DNA of 64,000 nt from CAVQYV01 sp963718295 [NCBI: uncultured Methylomirabilota bacterium] (GTDB lineage: Bacteria > Methylomirabilota > Methylomirabilia > CAVQYV01). The translations under genes and the position numbers were made by a program. The notes under the pieces are model-generated. The model did not search any database. It was not told where the DNA came from and was given only the letters and a program-made list of their open reading frames with translations. The DNA is taken from positions 186,001 to 250,000 of the forward strand of contig CAVQYV010000003.1 in the NCBI GenBank assembly GCA_963718295.1. The letters are read 5' to 3'. Shown one piece after another: positions 48,134 through 55,688 of the stretch. How positions within the stretch are numbered: position 1 is the first letter of the stretch; every line of letters starts with the position of its first letter.

Positions 48134-48479
48134 GAAACTGTATTTGACCGATATTGTAGAAGCCGCCGAGTCGATTCATAGGTTTCTCACTGGTGTCAAG
48201 CGGGAGACTTTTCTTCAGGACGACCTTTTGCGAAGCGCCGTGCTTCAGAAGCTGACCATCATTGGTGAGGCAGTGGCCCGCCTCCCCATGGAGTTCCGCG
48301 ATCGCCATCCCGAGATCCAGTGGGATGATATCATTGGCTTTCGCAACATAGCGGTTCATGCCTACTTCGCTGTGGACGGGTGGAGGGGACGTGGGACGGG
48401 TCGAGGGGACGGGGGTGGAGGGGACGTTGTTCAATACCTTCACTTTCCTCCCGTCAAGATAGAGGGGACGTCAAGATAG
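48123..48479 (+). pseudogene. HEPN-domain toxin, C-terminus replaced by repeat DNA
   Basis: The first 87 residues are a HEPN domain: YLTDIVEAAESIHRFLTG, then LQKLTIIGEAVARLP and the RNase motif FRNIAVHAYFAVD (R-x4-H-x-Y). After DGW the frame runs into GGGGACG repeats and reads RGRGTGRGDGGGG to the stop at 48479. About 25 residues of the last helix are lost. The catalytic motif is kept, so some activity is possible, but I read it as a truncation. Confidence 0.8.
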
Positions 48480-48665
48480 AGGGGACGTTGTTCAATATCA
48501 TCATTTCTCTCCCTTGCTCTCTTCCTTTCGGATGGCCACTGCATTCCCATAGCGCAGAAGGTTTCTCAAGATGTAGTTTGAAAATATTGAACAACGTCCC
48601 CTTTACTCGTCCCCAGTCCCTTATCTTTACTCGCCGTCCCCTCTTAACTCCCGTCCCCTTTACTC
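48380..48665. repeat. Cluster of GGGGACG / GGGGACGTTGTTCAAT repeats
   Basis: GGGGACGTTGTTCAATA occurs directly at 48420-48436 and 48482-48498 and inverted near 48582-48600. Shorter GAGGGGACG and CCGTCCCCTTTACTCGTC units fill the rest. Direct and inverted copies around a non-repeat core look like a REP/BIME cluster. It lies exactly where the HEPN gene and the ADH copy are both cut. Confidence 0.75.
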
Positions 48666-48669
48666 GTCT

Positions 48670-49098
48670 GATCGAAAGAGAGGCGTCGGGTAGCGCATAG
48701 ACGATGTGCTGCGGTACGGACACGTATTCGGCAAAGGCCCCGTGGCGGCGATATTCTTCGATGGAGACGCCGAGCACCCTACGGTTGTCGCATAGATTGG
48801 GCCTGCCTTGCCGGCAAAAGTAGCAGTGGCCGCAATAGATCGTGGAATCGAAGGTCACACGATCGCCCTCTCGAAAACGCTCGACTCCCGAGCCCACCTC
48901 AACAACGACTCCTGCTGCTTCATGCCCCATCACCAGAGGAGGGATGCGGCGTCCCGTGCTGCCATCGATTCCGTGGACGTCGCTTCCGCAGATGCCGCAC
49001 GCCTTCACCCGGACCAGGATTTCGTCCGCCTGGATTGTGGGCTTGGGCGTGTCCACCACTTCCAGCTCCATATACTGCTTGAGCAACAATGCTTTCAT
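48670..49098 (-). pseudogene. 5' fragment of a zinc alcohol dehydrogenase (partial copy of 62276-63307)
   Basis: The first 140 or so residues match the intact enzyme at 62276-63307 almost fully: RVKACGICGSDVHGIDGSTG, VMGHEAAGVV, and YCGHCYFCRQGRPNLCDN with the structural zinc cysteines. After YALPDA a one-base shift gives LSFDQT and then the repeat cluster begins. The Rossmann NAD domain is missing, so it cannot work. The upstream DNA including the promoter is also similar to that of the intact copy. Confidence 0.9.
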
Positions 49099-49181
49099 AT
49101 GACTATCCCTCCTGATCTTCGCCTCTCATGATATGATAGAAAGCTCCGAATTCTATCCTCTATGCCTGCCTATTATATTAT

Positions 49182-49210
49182 CATATAGCCATATACTCGC
49201 AAAAACGCAA
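49182..49210 (-). promoter_or_regulatory. Promoter of the truncated ADH copy
   Basis: The minus strand reads TTGCGT, 17 bases, TATATG. The same hexamers and spacing precede the intact ADH gene (63523-63551), which supports that they work. Confidence 0.55.
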
Positions 49211-49278
49211 GGGGCCCATGCGGGTCACCCATTTAAAGGCACCTGTCAAGAGAAAAGACTTATCCTTCACAGGAAATG

Positions 49279-49302
49279 GTTCCTCTTGCAGGGACCTGAC
49301 CC
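49279..49302 (-). repeat. Dispersed GGGGTCAGGTC repeat (short copy)
   Basis: The minus strand reads GGGGGTCAGGTCCCTGC. It shares its first part with the repeats at 52111, 61211, 63561 and 55127. Confidence 0.55.
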
Positions 49303-49342
49303 CCTTCAGGGAAACCGATGAGACGGTTCAACGAACAAGTAC

Positions 49343-50014
49343 CTAGACATCGAAGACATAGGCCATGAAAAGAGGCCAGGTGAAGCCAAAGCCCAGGGCC
49401 CAACTCCATTCTTCCAACGGAACCCCCCAGATCACCCCCGATAGCGCCGGGAGATTCCAGAGGTCCAGCAAGTTGGGCCAGATCAGCTGGTACCCATTGA
49501 AGATCAGGCCATAGGCCAGGGCAAACAGGGCGGCGCCGACCAGACTGGTCAGCCACTTCCCGGCTTGCCGCATCAGGAGAAAAAATCCCAGGGCATAGAT
49601 GCTCCCGTAGATACTCCAGATCAGGCCAATACCGATGAGGTTTAAAGCTATATAGGCTGAGATTCCCAGGATGATTCCGCTGAGATAACGAACCAGAGAC
49701 GGTTTGAAGGGGACAGGCGGCTGGAAGTCCTTCCGCCGGCAGGCCGCCGCCACCCACCAGGCCAGACCTCCCATGGAAAAAGCGAAAATGAGGTCTTCCA
49801 CTCCAACACTAAGGCCAAAGATTTTGGGCGGATGCCAATAGAGCCGGAATAACAAGCCGAGGGCCGCGCTGGGAGCGCAGATTAGAGCACTGAGGAGCAT
49901 GGGACGCCGCTGGGCCGGCCATAGGATGTAGGCTAACAGGAACAGGGTTGCCCAGCAGACACAGGTGGCGAAATACATATAGGTATGGAAAAACAGGCTC
50001 AAGGTCTGGAACAT
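49343..50014 (-). CDS. Seven-helix membrane protein, possible lycopene cyclase-domain protein
   Basis: 223 residues, almost entirely hydrophobic with about seven segments. Two similar halves carry SVGVEDLIFAFSMGG and WGVPLEEWSWALGFGFTWP, like the paired acidic motifs of bacterial and archaeal lycopene cyclase domains. The start ATG lies right at the end of a polyprenyl synthase fragment, which would fit an isoprenoid role. I recognise the pattern but not a close family, so the name is tentative; an unassigned membrane protein is the alternative. Confidence 0.5.
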   Translation of the reverse strand: MFQTLSLFFHTYMYFATCVCWATLFLLAYILWPAQRRPMLLSALICAPSAALGLLFRLYWHPPKIFGLSVGVEDLIFAFSMGGLAWWVAAACRRKDFQPPVPFKPSLVRYLSGIILGISAYIALNLIGIGLIWSIYGSIYALGFFLLMRQAGKWLTSLVGAALFALAYGLIFNGYQLIWPNLLDLWNLPALSGVIWGVPLEEWSWALGFGFTWPLFMAYVFDV

Positions 50015-50024
50015 GAGCTTGCCT

Positions 50025-50228
50025 GATTCGGATGCGGTCCTGGATATCGTCGACGATCAGGGAGCCGGAATGCACCATCTCCGAGATGATAGCCCCCAAC
50101 ATTTCGTAAGGCCCGGAATCCACGCCCAGGGCTTCCAACAGCAAAATGCTGAAAATCGCCCGCCAGTGCTTACCCCTCCATCCCATCAGGTCCCAGGCCG
50201 GCTTGGAGATCATCTCCGTGTAGGCGGG
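50025..50228 (-). pseudogene. Internal fragment of a polyprenyl diphosphate synthase
   Basis: The minus frame reads YTEMISKPAWDLMGWRGKHW, RAIFSILLLEALGVDSGPYE and AIISEMVHSGSLIVDDIQD. The last is the first Asp-rich region of trans-prenyltransferases, and R.KHWRAIF stands where GGKR.RP is usual. Both the N-terminal part and everything past DDIQDRIRIRQAH are missing. The next gene starts at once, so a deletion has joined them. Confidence 0.7.
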
Positions 50229-50288
50229 GGGGTAAGTGAATTGAGGGAGAAGAGGGAGAAATATCCAGGTTCATCGGCGGTCTGGGTT

Positions 50289-51407
50289 TTACTCATATTT
50301 GAGGGCCTCCACCGTCCGGAGCCGGGTGGCGCGCCTGGCCGGATAGAAGCTCCCCACCACCCCCACCGCTACCGCGGCCAGGAAGACCTCCAAAAGAAAG
50401 CCGGGAGAAACGGCCGGGTCAATAATCCCCTGGAGTTGCTTCAGAGAGGCCAGCCATCTTAGGCCTAGTAATCCAACTCCCAGACCCAGGGCGCTGCCCA
50501 GGGCCGCCAGGAGCAAGCCCTCCAGCATTACCAGGACCAGAATCCGGGCCTTGCTCCAGCCCAGGGCACACAGAATCCCTACCTCCCGGGTGCGTTCCGT
50601 CACCGACATGAGCATGGTATTGAGGATGAAGAACAGACCCATGAGCAGGGATATAATAGAAATGCCCCAGTTCATCTTGCGGAGTAAGCCGATTATTTGG
50701 TTGTTGTCCACCGCTTCCCTGGTCTCCAGAAAGGTTAAATTCGGGTAGAGTTCCTGGAGCCGGACCTGGAGCTTCTCCACTTCCCCGACATCGTCAGGGC
50801 GGGAAAGGCGAAGATTGATCAGGGTGACCTTGCCTTCCTTGCCCATTTCTTTCTGCATCAGGGGCAGGGGAATCACCAGGATGCTCTCATTGAGGACGCT
50901 GGACTGTTGGGAAATCCCCAAGATCTTCACCTTGGAACCCAGGAAAGTGAAGCTGTCTCCCAGTTGCAGTTGCAGCCGTTCCGCGAGCTTCTGTCCCATG
51001 ATGGCCCCCGTGGGATCATGGGGGCCGGGTAGCCGTCCCTGGCCCAAGTGCAAGGTCTCCCACAGAAAGCTGTTGAGCGACCAACCGCTCACCAGAATCA
51101 CCCCGGGTTCCAACCTTACCAGGTCCGCCAGCTCGGGAGCGGCGGCTTTCACCCCTGGAACCCGGGCGATTTCCTCTACCAGCCTCTGGTCGATGGTGCT
51201 GGTCATGATGTCCACCGCGCTCTTGCGCAGGCAGATCGTATGGATGCCCCTTTCGGCCATGCTTTGGGCCCAGGTGCGCTCCACGCCCCGGGCCATGCCC
51301 ACCAGGGCGACGAGGGTGCCCACGGCCACTGTGACCCCCAAGGCAGTGAGGCCGGAGCGCACCAGACGCCGGCGCAGGTTTCGGAAAGGAATGCTCAGGA
51401 AAAACAA
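50289..51407 (-). CDS. MacB/FtsX-type ABC transporter permease
   Basis: 372 residues with the four-helix MacB layout: an N-terminal helix (RSGLTALGVTVAVGTLVALVG), a periplasmic domain to about residue 245, and three C-terminal helices with ERTREVGILCALGWSKARIL and the end FYPARRATRLRTVEALKYE. It overlaps its ATPase gene by 13 bases. Systems of this type move lipoproteins, peptides or hydrophobic compounds rather than taking up solutes; the substrate is unknown here. Confidence 0.9.
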   Translation of the reverse strand: MFFLSIPFRNLRRRLVRSGLTALGVTVAVGTLVALVGMARGVERTWAQSMAERGIHTICLRKSAVDIMTSTIDQRLVEEIARVPGVKAAAPELADLVRLEPGVILVSGWSLNSFLWETLHLGQGRLPGPHDPTGAIMGQKLAERLQLQLGDSFTFLGSKVKILGISQQSSVLNESILVIPLPLMQKEMGKEGKVTLINLRLSRPDDVGEVEKLQVRLQELYPNLTFLETREAVDNNQIIGLLRKMNWGISIISLLMGLFFILNTMLMSVTERTREVGILCALGWSKARILVLVMLEGLLLAALGSALGLGVGLLGLRWLASLKQLQGIIDPAVSPGFLLEVFLAAVAVGVVGSFYPARRATRLRTVEALKYE

Positions 51408-52093
51408 CCGGCCATTGCCTCCGCTTGGGTTTCCTCGGTGATCCGGCCATCCTTCAGTCTGACCCAGCGGCTGCCGTGTTGAGCCACCAGAGGATTATGG
51501 GTCACTAATACCACAGTCATTCCATCCTGGGTGTAAATCTCTTGTAATAGCTCGACCACTTGCCGGGAGCTTTGGGAATCGAGATTGCCCGTGGGTTCGT
51601 CCGCCAGGATGAGGGCGGGAGAATTGGCCAGGCTGCGGGCAATGGCCACCCGTTGGCGTTCGCCCCCGGAGAGGTTGCCAGGCCGGTGGCCGATGCAATG
51701 GGCAAGGCCTACCCGGGCCAACAGTTCCCGGGCTCGCTGTTCTCGGGTCTTGCGGCCATAGACCCCGAACATGGGAATCTGCACATTCTCCAGGGCGGTG
51801 AGGGTGGGCAGCAGGTTAAAGGACTGGAAGACAAAGCCGATACGCCGGGACCGAAGGCGGGTCCAGGACGCGGCGGATGATGGGCGCAACCCCTGGAACA
51901 GCACCTCGCCTGAGGAAGGCAGGTCCAGACCGCACATTAGGTTGAGCAGGGTGCTCTTGCCGCTGCCACTGGGCCCCACGATGGTCAACCACTCCCCCGG
52001 CTCCACTTGGAGATCTATCTCCCTCAGGGCCCGCACCCTTCCAGCGTCAAAATCCCGGGATACTTGGTCCATCTCTATTAGGACGGTGGCCAT
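51395..52093 (-). CDS. ABC transporter ATPase (MacB/LolD type)
   Basis: 232 residues. Walker [12 protein letters not shown], the Q-loop [17 protein letters not shown], signature [15 protein letters not shown], Walker [12 protein letters not shown] and the His in LVTHN are all intact. The D-loop extension TGNLDSQSS is typical of the LolD/MacB class. It pairs with the permease just downstream, which has no fused ATPase. Confidence 0.93.
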   Translation of the reverse strand: MATVLIEMDQVSRDFDAGRVRALREIDLQVEPGEWLTIVGPSGSGKSTLLNLMCGLDLPSSGEVLFQGLRPSSAASWTRLRSRRIGFVFQSFNLLPTLTALENVQIPMFGVYGRKTREQRARELLARVGLAHCIGHRPGNLSGGERQRVAIARSLANSPALILADEPTGNLDSQSSRQVVELLQEIYTQDGMTVVLVTHNPLVAQHGSRWVRLKDGRITEETQAEAMAGCFS

Positions 52094-52110
52094 AATTCAT
52101 AACCCGAGGT

Positions 52111-52160
52111 GGGGGTCAGGTCTTGCTTTATCATGTTCGAATAAATGCGATGTGTCCCCA
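52111..52160 (+). repeat. Dispersed 50-bp repeat (copy A)
   Basis: GGGGGTCAGGTCTTG, a variable middle, TTCGAATAAATG and GATGTGTCCC. It matches 61211-61260 at about nine bases in ten or slightly fewer. It lies between the ABC ATPase gene and the ribonuclease gene. Confidence 0.75.
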
Positions 52161-52175
52161 TTCTCACGCCCATTC

Positions 52176-53651
52176 TCACGCAACCCTCTTGAAATCGATA
52201 AATCCCCGCTCCACGTCCGTGTGAATCAGCTGGACGCGAATCCTGTGGCCCACGTCAATGTCTTCGAAACCCTGTACCAGCTTCCCTTCCACAGGAGGAT
52301 GAAGAAGACGGACCCACGTGCCTTTGGAGGATGCGCCCGTGACGATGCCCTCGAACCGTTCCCGGATCCTTGACTGGAGCAGCATGGCTGCCGCGGATTT
52401 CTCGACCTGCCTTTCGACCTTCTTGACCACATCCTCCTCTTCGGTACAGTGTTTAGCGAGCACCTCCAGGTCATCGAATCCATAGGGAACGGGATGGCTC
52501 GCCAGCGCGGCCTTCAGCAACCGCTGCGTGATGAGATCCGGGTATCGGCGGTTAGGAGCTGTGGAATGGGTATAATCCCGGACCGCAAGGCCAAAATGGC
52601 CTTCTGAAATCTCTCCTGGAAGCTCGACCCTGTATTCGCCCGCCCCCATCAGCTTGATGATACTGAGCGATAAGTCGGGAAAGCGGAGGGGATCAATCGC
52701 TTTGGCTTTCACCAGGAATCGCTCCAGTTCCCTTGAGTCTGGCTCCGGGGGCAGACGGAGGCCCAAATCTGCGGCAAGCTCCATGATCCGATCCCAACGT
52801 TTGGGCGTGTGGACTACACGCCGCAGCGAAGGGAACCCTTTGGAAGATAGATAACGGGCGGTTACCCCATTTGCCGCTATCATGAAGTCCTCAATGATGT
52901 CTTTGGCCCTGTTCTTTCCTTCCACCGCGAGATCCCTAAGCTCATCTGCATCAAACTCCGGGCGGGTCTCTATGGTTTCGAGATTGAGGGCCCCGTGCAG
53001 GTGCCGGAAATTCTTCATGCTTTGAGCGACCCGGTCCTGTGTGCGAAGGTTCTCGCCGAGACCCTCCACTGCGCCTATTTCTTCGGGCATCGGCCCGTCG
53101 CCCTCCAACCACGCGGCCACGCGGTTGTAAGCAAGCTTGGCATGGTTGCGAACGGTGGCTCCGTAGATATCTGAACTCTGAAGCGAGCCATCCTCGGCGA
53201 TCACCATCTCCACCACGATAGCAAGGCGGTCCGTCCCGTGGTTGAGAGAGGTCAAATCCGTGGAGAGCTTCTCCGGCAGCATGGGGAATATCGCGGCCGC
53301 AGTATAGACCGAGGTGGTGTTTTGCCGCGCATGATCATCGATGGCCGAACCTTTCCTAACGATGGCATCCACATCCGAAACGGCCACAAGGATCTTCGCT
53401 ACGTCTCCCGATGTGGGCTGTGCCACGGTGAGCTGATCCAGATCGAGAGAATCATCGTTATCGATGGAGCACCAGAGAAGGTTCCTCAGATCCCGGGTCG
53501 GCTCTTCAGTGCTGGCTGCGGGCGCAAGGATCTTATCCAGTTCAGCAAGTGCCTGCGGGGAAAAATCGGGAAGCAGCCCCCGCTCCATCATCGCCCGGCG
53601 GGCGATCCGTTGCAGGATCGCACGGCCTTGTTTTGTATTCGCATCCATCAT
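52176..53651 (-). CDS. RNB-domain 3'-5' exoribonuclease (RNase II/R family, short form)
   Basis: 491 residues. The RNB catalytic Asp cluster lies in WCSIDNDDSLDLDQLTVA. Also seen are SDVDAIVRKGSAIDDHA, PEKLSTDLTSLNHGTDRLA and RDYTHSTAPNRRYPDLITQRLL, the RNA-binding loop of the family. The last 60 residues (IVTGASSKGTWVRLLHPPVEGKL) resemble an S1-type domain. The two N-terminal cold-shock domains of RNase R and RNase II are lacking. It starts at the very end of the MFS gene (53653), so the two may be co-transcribed by chance of position. Confidence 0.92.
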   Translation of the reverse strand: MMDANTKQGRAILQRIARRAMMERGLLPDFSPQALAELDKILAPAASTEEPTRDLRNLLWCSIDNDDSLDLDQLTVAQPTSGDVAKILVAVSDVDAIVRKGSAIDDHARQNTTSVYTAAAIFPMLPEKLSTDLTSLNHGTDRLAIVVEMVIAEDGSLQSSDIYGATVRNHAKLAYNRVAAWLEGDGPMPEEIGAVEGLGENLRTQDRVAQSMKNFRHLHGALNLETIETRPEFDADELRDLAVEGKNRAKDIIEDFMIAANGVTARYLSSKGFPSLRRVVHTPKRWDRIMELAADLGLRLPPEPDSRELERFLVKAKAIDPLRFPDLSLSIIKLMGAGEYRVELPGEISEGHFGLAVRDYTHSTAPNRRYPDLITQRLLKAALASHPVPYGFDDLEVLAKHCTEEEDVVKKVERQVEKSAAAMLLQSRIRERFEGIVTGASSKGTWVRLLHPPVEGKLVQGFEDIDVGHRIRVQLIHTDVERGFIDFKRVA

Positions 53652-53652
53652 A

Positions 53653-54951
53653 CTACTCGGAATTCCCCTCTTCAGGAACGAGGGGTCGACTGGCGTCGAT
53701 CACCAGATAGAGCAGCGCGCTGATCAGAAGTCCGATAGCCATGGTGAAGATGGCAATGTTCCACTGTTTGCGCCCCGCGAAATAGCCGATGACGGTGAGG
53801 GCAATCGCCCCGCCAATCTGGGCCGCGGTGTTCATGAAGCCGGTAACGGTCCCGGAAAAACGTTTGCCGATATCCAGGCAAATAGCGAAGCAGTTCGGGA
53901 CCATGAAGTCGGCAGCAGCAAACCCCAAGGCCAGGGAAACGACGGCGTACATGGGATCCCATGATGCGAACGAGAGAAGGACGAAGAGCACGCTGCTGCT
54001 GAGGGCAAGGAGGCCAACTGTTCGCCGTCCCCACCTGAGGCCCATGCGACGCACGAGCGCGTCACTGGTCCATCCGCCGAACAAGTCCGCGAAGGCCGCG
54101 AGAAGAAAGGGCAACGCGGCATAGGGGGCAAAGTTCTGGATTCCGCGGACCTCCACCAGGTAAGAAGGCAGCCAGAAGAAGTAAAAGTTCACCCCGTAGC
54201 CGAAGGCAAAATACATGAGCGTTACCGCCCACAGATTCACGCTGGTCAGCAGGACCTTCCACGGAACGGCGACGCGCTCTACCGGAGGAGCCGCGCCCTT
54301 GCGAATGATTTCCCGCTCGGAAGCGCTCACACCCCGCTTCTGCTCGGGATAGTCGCGAAACCACAAATACCAGGCGACTGCCCAGACCACGCCGACTGCT
54401 GCGAAGATGTAAAATACGTTCCGCCAGCCCACTTGCCGCTGCAGCGGGACCACGATCAAGGGAGCAATCGCACCCCCCAGCCGGCTGGCCATAAAGAAAA
54501 CGCCCTGCGCCCGTCCGCGCTCTGCGAACGGAAACCAGTGAGCGATGGCGCAGGAGCTGTTGGGGAAGGCTCCGGCCTCGCCCGCACCGAACAAAAAGCG
54601 GACGATCCAGAGGCTACGGAAGCTGCCGACCGTTCCGGTGAGGGCAGTGAAGGCGGACCACCATATCACGATGCGCGTGAGCACCCCGCGGGGGCCAAAA
54701 CGGTCTCCCATCCACCCGCTGGGAACTTCGAAGATGCCGTAGGCCAGGGCAAAGGCGCTGAAAATCTGCCCCATCTGCAGCGCGGTCAAGCCCAAATCAC
54801 GCCGAATCAAAGGGGCGGCGGCACCGATGCAAACGCGGTCCAGATAAGTGATCATCGAGAGCAGAAACAGCATACCCGCCACCCGGTATCGCACATGGGT
54901 GGGTCGGGGTCCCTTGGGATCTTGGATTGTCGGGAGAGTCTCGGCAGTCAT
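53653..54951 (-). CDS. MFS transporter, ACS (anion:cation symporter) family type
   Basis: 432 residues from ATG 54951, with GAGAGGAG about 10 bases upstream. Twelve hydrophobic segments are seen. MITYLDRVCIGAAAPLIRRDLGL at helix 1, GWMGDRFGPRGVL after helix 2, FGAGEAGAFPNSSCAIAHWFP in helix 4 and the C-half GGWTSDALVRRMGLRWGRR are typical of the ACS group that moves sugar acids and related anions. The substrate cannot be told from sequence. Confidence 0.88.
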   Translation of the reverse strand: MTAETLPTIQDPKGPRPTHVRYRVAGMLFLLSMITYLDRVCIGAAAPLIRRDLGLTALQMGQIFSAFALAYGIFEVPSGWMGDRFGPRGVLTRIVIWWSAFTALTGTVGSFRSLWIVRFLFGAGEAGAFPNSSCAIAHWFPFAERGRAQGVFFMASRLGGAIAPLIVVPLQRQVGWRNVFYIFAAVGVVWAVAWYLWFRDYPEQKRGVSASEREIIRKGAAPPVERVAVPWKVLLTSVNLWAVTLMYFAFGYGVNFYFFWLPSYLVEVRGIQNFAPYAALPFLLAAFADLFGGWTSDALVRRMGLRWGRRTVGLLALSSSVLFVLLSFASWDPMYAVVSLALGFAAADFMVPNCFAICLDIGKRFSGTVTGFMNTAAQIGGAIALTVIGYFAGRKQWNIAIFTMAIGLLISALLYLVIDASRPLVPEEGNSE

Positions 54952-55380
54952 GGGGAGGCGGCTCCTCTCAGATATGGTTGTATGGGATGAAGCCTGAGGC
55001 AATCCTTCGGGTGCTTACTCTTGTCAGGTTCGTTTGTCAATCTTTTTCTTGACTCACCTGCATTCCCGGCTCGGGGTCATCCCCGGCCGGGATGTCTGGA
55101 ATCCAAAAGAAGGGAATTTGGAGCTTGACTTGGTTAAACCAGACTTGACCCCCGGGACAGGATTGACAGGTTCCACGGTCGGGTGATAACCTCTCTTCCC
55201 TTATTGAACAACTTGAACATTTTGCTTGCCTTGATCTCAATTGACGGAGAGGAGGGGGATTTCATCGAATCGGCGCCCTCTCCACAACCTTTAACCATTT
55301 TCTTGGCTATTGGCGCCGGAGGAGATGGTGAAATGACCGGTGGTGGGCATTGGAGAAATCACTTTACACACGGGGGGGCT
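54952..55380. other. Intergenic region between divergent MFS and DUF485-actP genes
   Basis: About 430 bases holding the inverted repeat copy at 55127-55158. A plus-strand frame is open from 55183 into the DUF485 gene, but its first 66 codons have no family resemblance. No convincing promoter was found. Confidence 0.4.
55127..55158 (-). repeat. Dispersed GGGGTCAGGTC-type repeat (inverted copy)
   Basis: The minus strand reads GGGGGTCAAGTCTGGTTTAA, close to the copy at 63561-63585, which has GGGGTCAGGTCTGGTTTAAC. Confidence 0.65.
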
Positions 55381-55680
55381 ATGGGAAAGAGTGCGCACGA
55401 CATTGTGAATTCCCAGCGATTCAGGTCTTTGGTACGAAAGAGGTGGTCAGTCAGTATTGTTCTAACGGCGCTCCTGTTTCTCTTGTACTACGGGTATATT
55501 CTGGTGATCGCCTACGGCAAGCCGTTCCTGGCGCTGAAGGTGGGAACACATGCAACCCTGGGGATCGTCTTCGGAGCGCTGACCATTGTGGGCGCCTGGC
55601 TGTTGACGGTTATTTACGTGGTGTGGGCCAACGTCAGTTATGATCGCGAAGTGGACTCCATCAAGAAAGATCTCATATAG
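55381..55680 (+). CDS. DUF485 membrane protein (YjcH-like)
   Basis: 99 residues from ATG 55381. The start SAHDIVNSQRFRSLVRKRW leads into two membrane helices (VSIVLTALLFLLYYGYILVIAY and GIVFGALTIVGAWLLTVIYV), and the end NVSYDREVDSIKKDLI is charged. This is the DUF485 layout, a small partner encoded just before ActP in many bacteria. The actP gene starts 8 bases after its stop. Confidence 0.9.
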   Translation: MGKSAHDIVNSQRFRSLVRKRWSVSIVLTALLFLLYYGYILVIAYGKPFLALKVGTHATLGIVFGALTIVGAWLLTVIYVVWANVSYDREVDSIKKDLI

Positions 55681-55688
55681 GAGCGCAC

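Noticed and set aside
48380-48665. CRISPR-like array from the GGGGACG repeats
   Set aside because: Units vary in length and orientation, spacers are irregular, and no cas gene is present.
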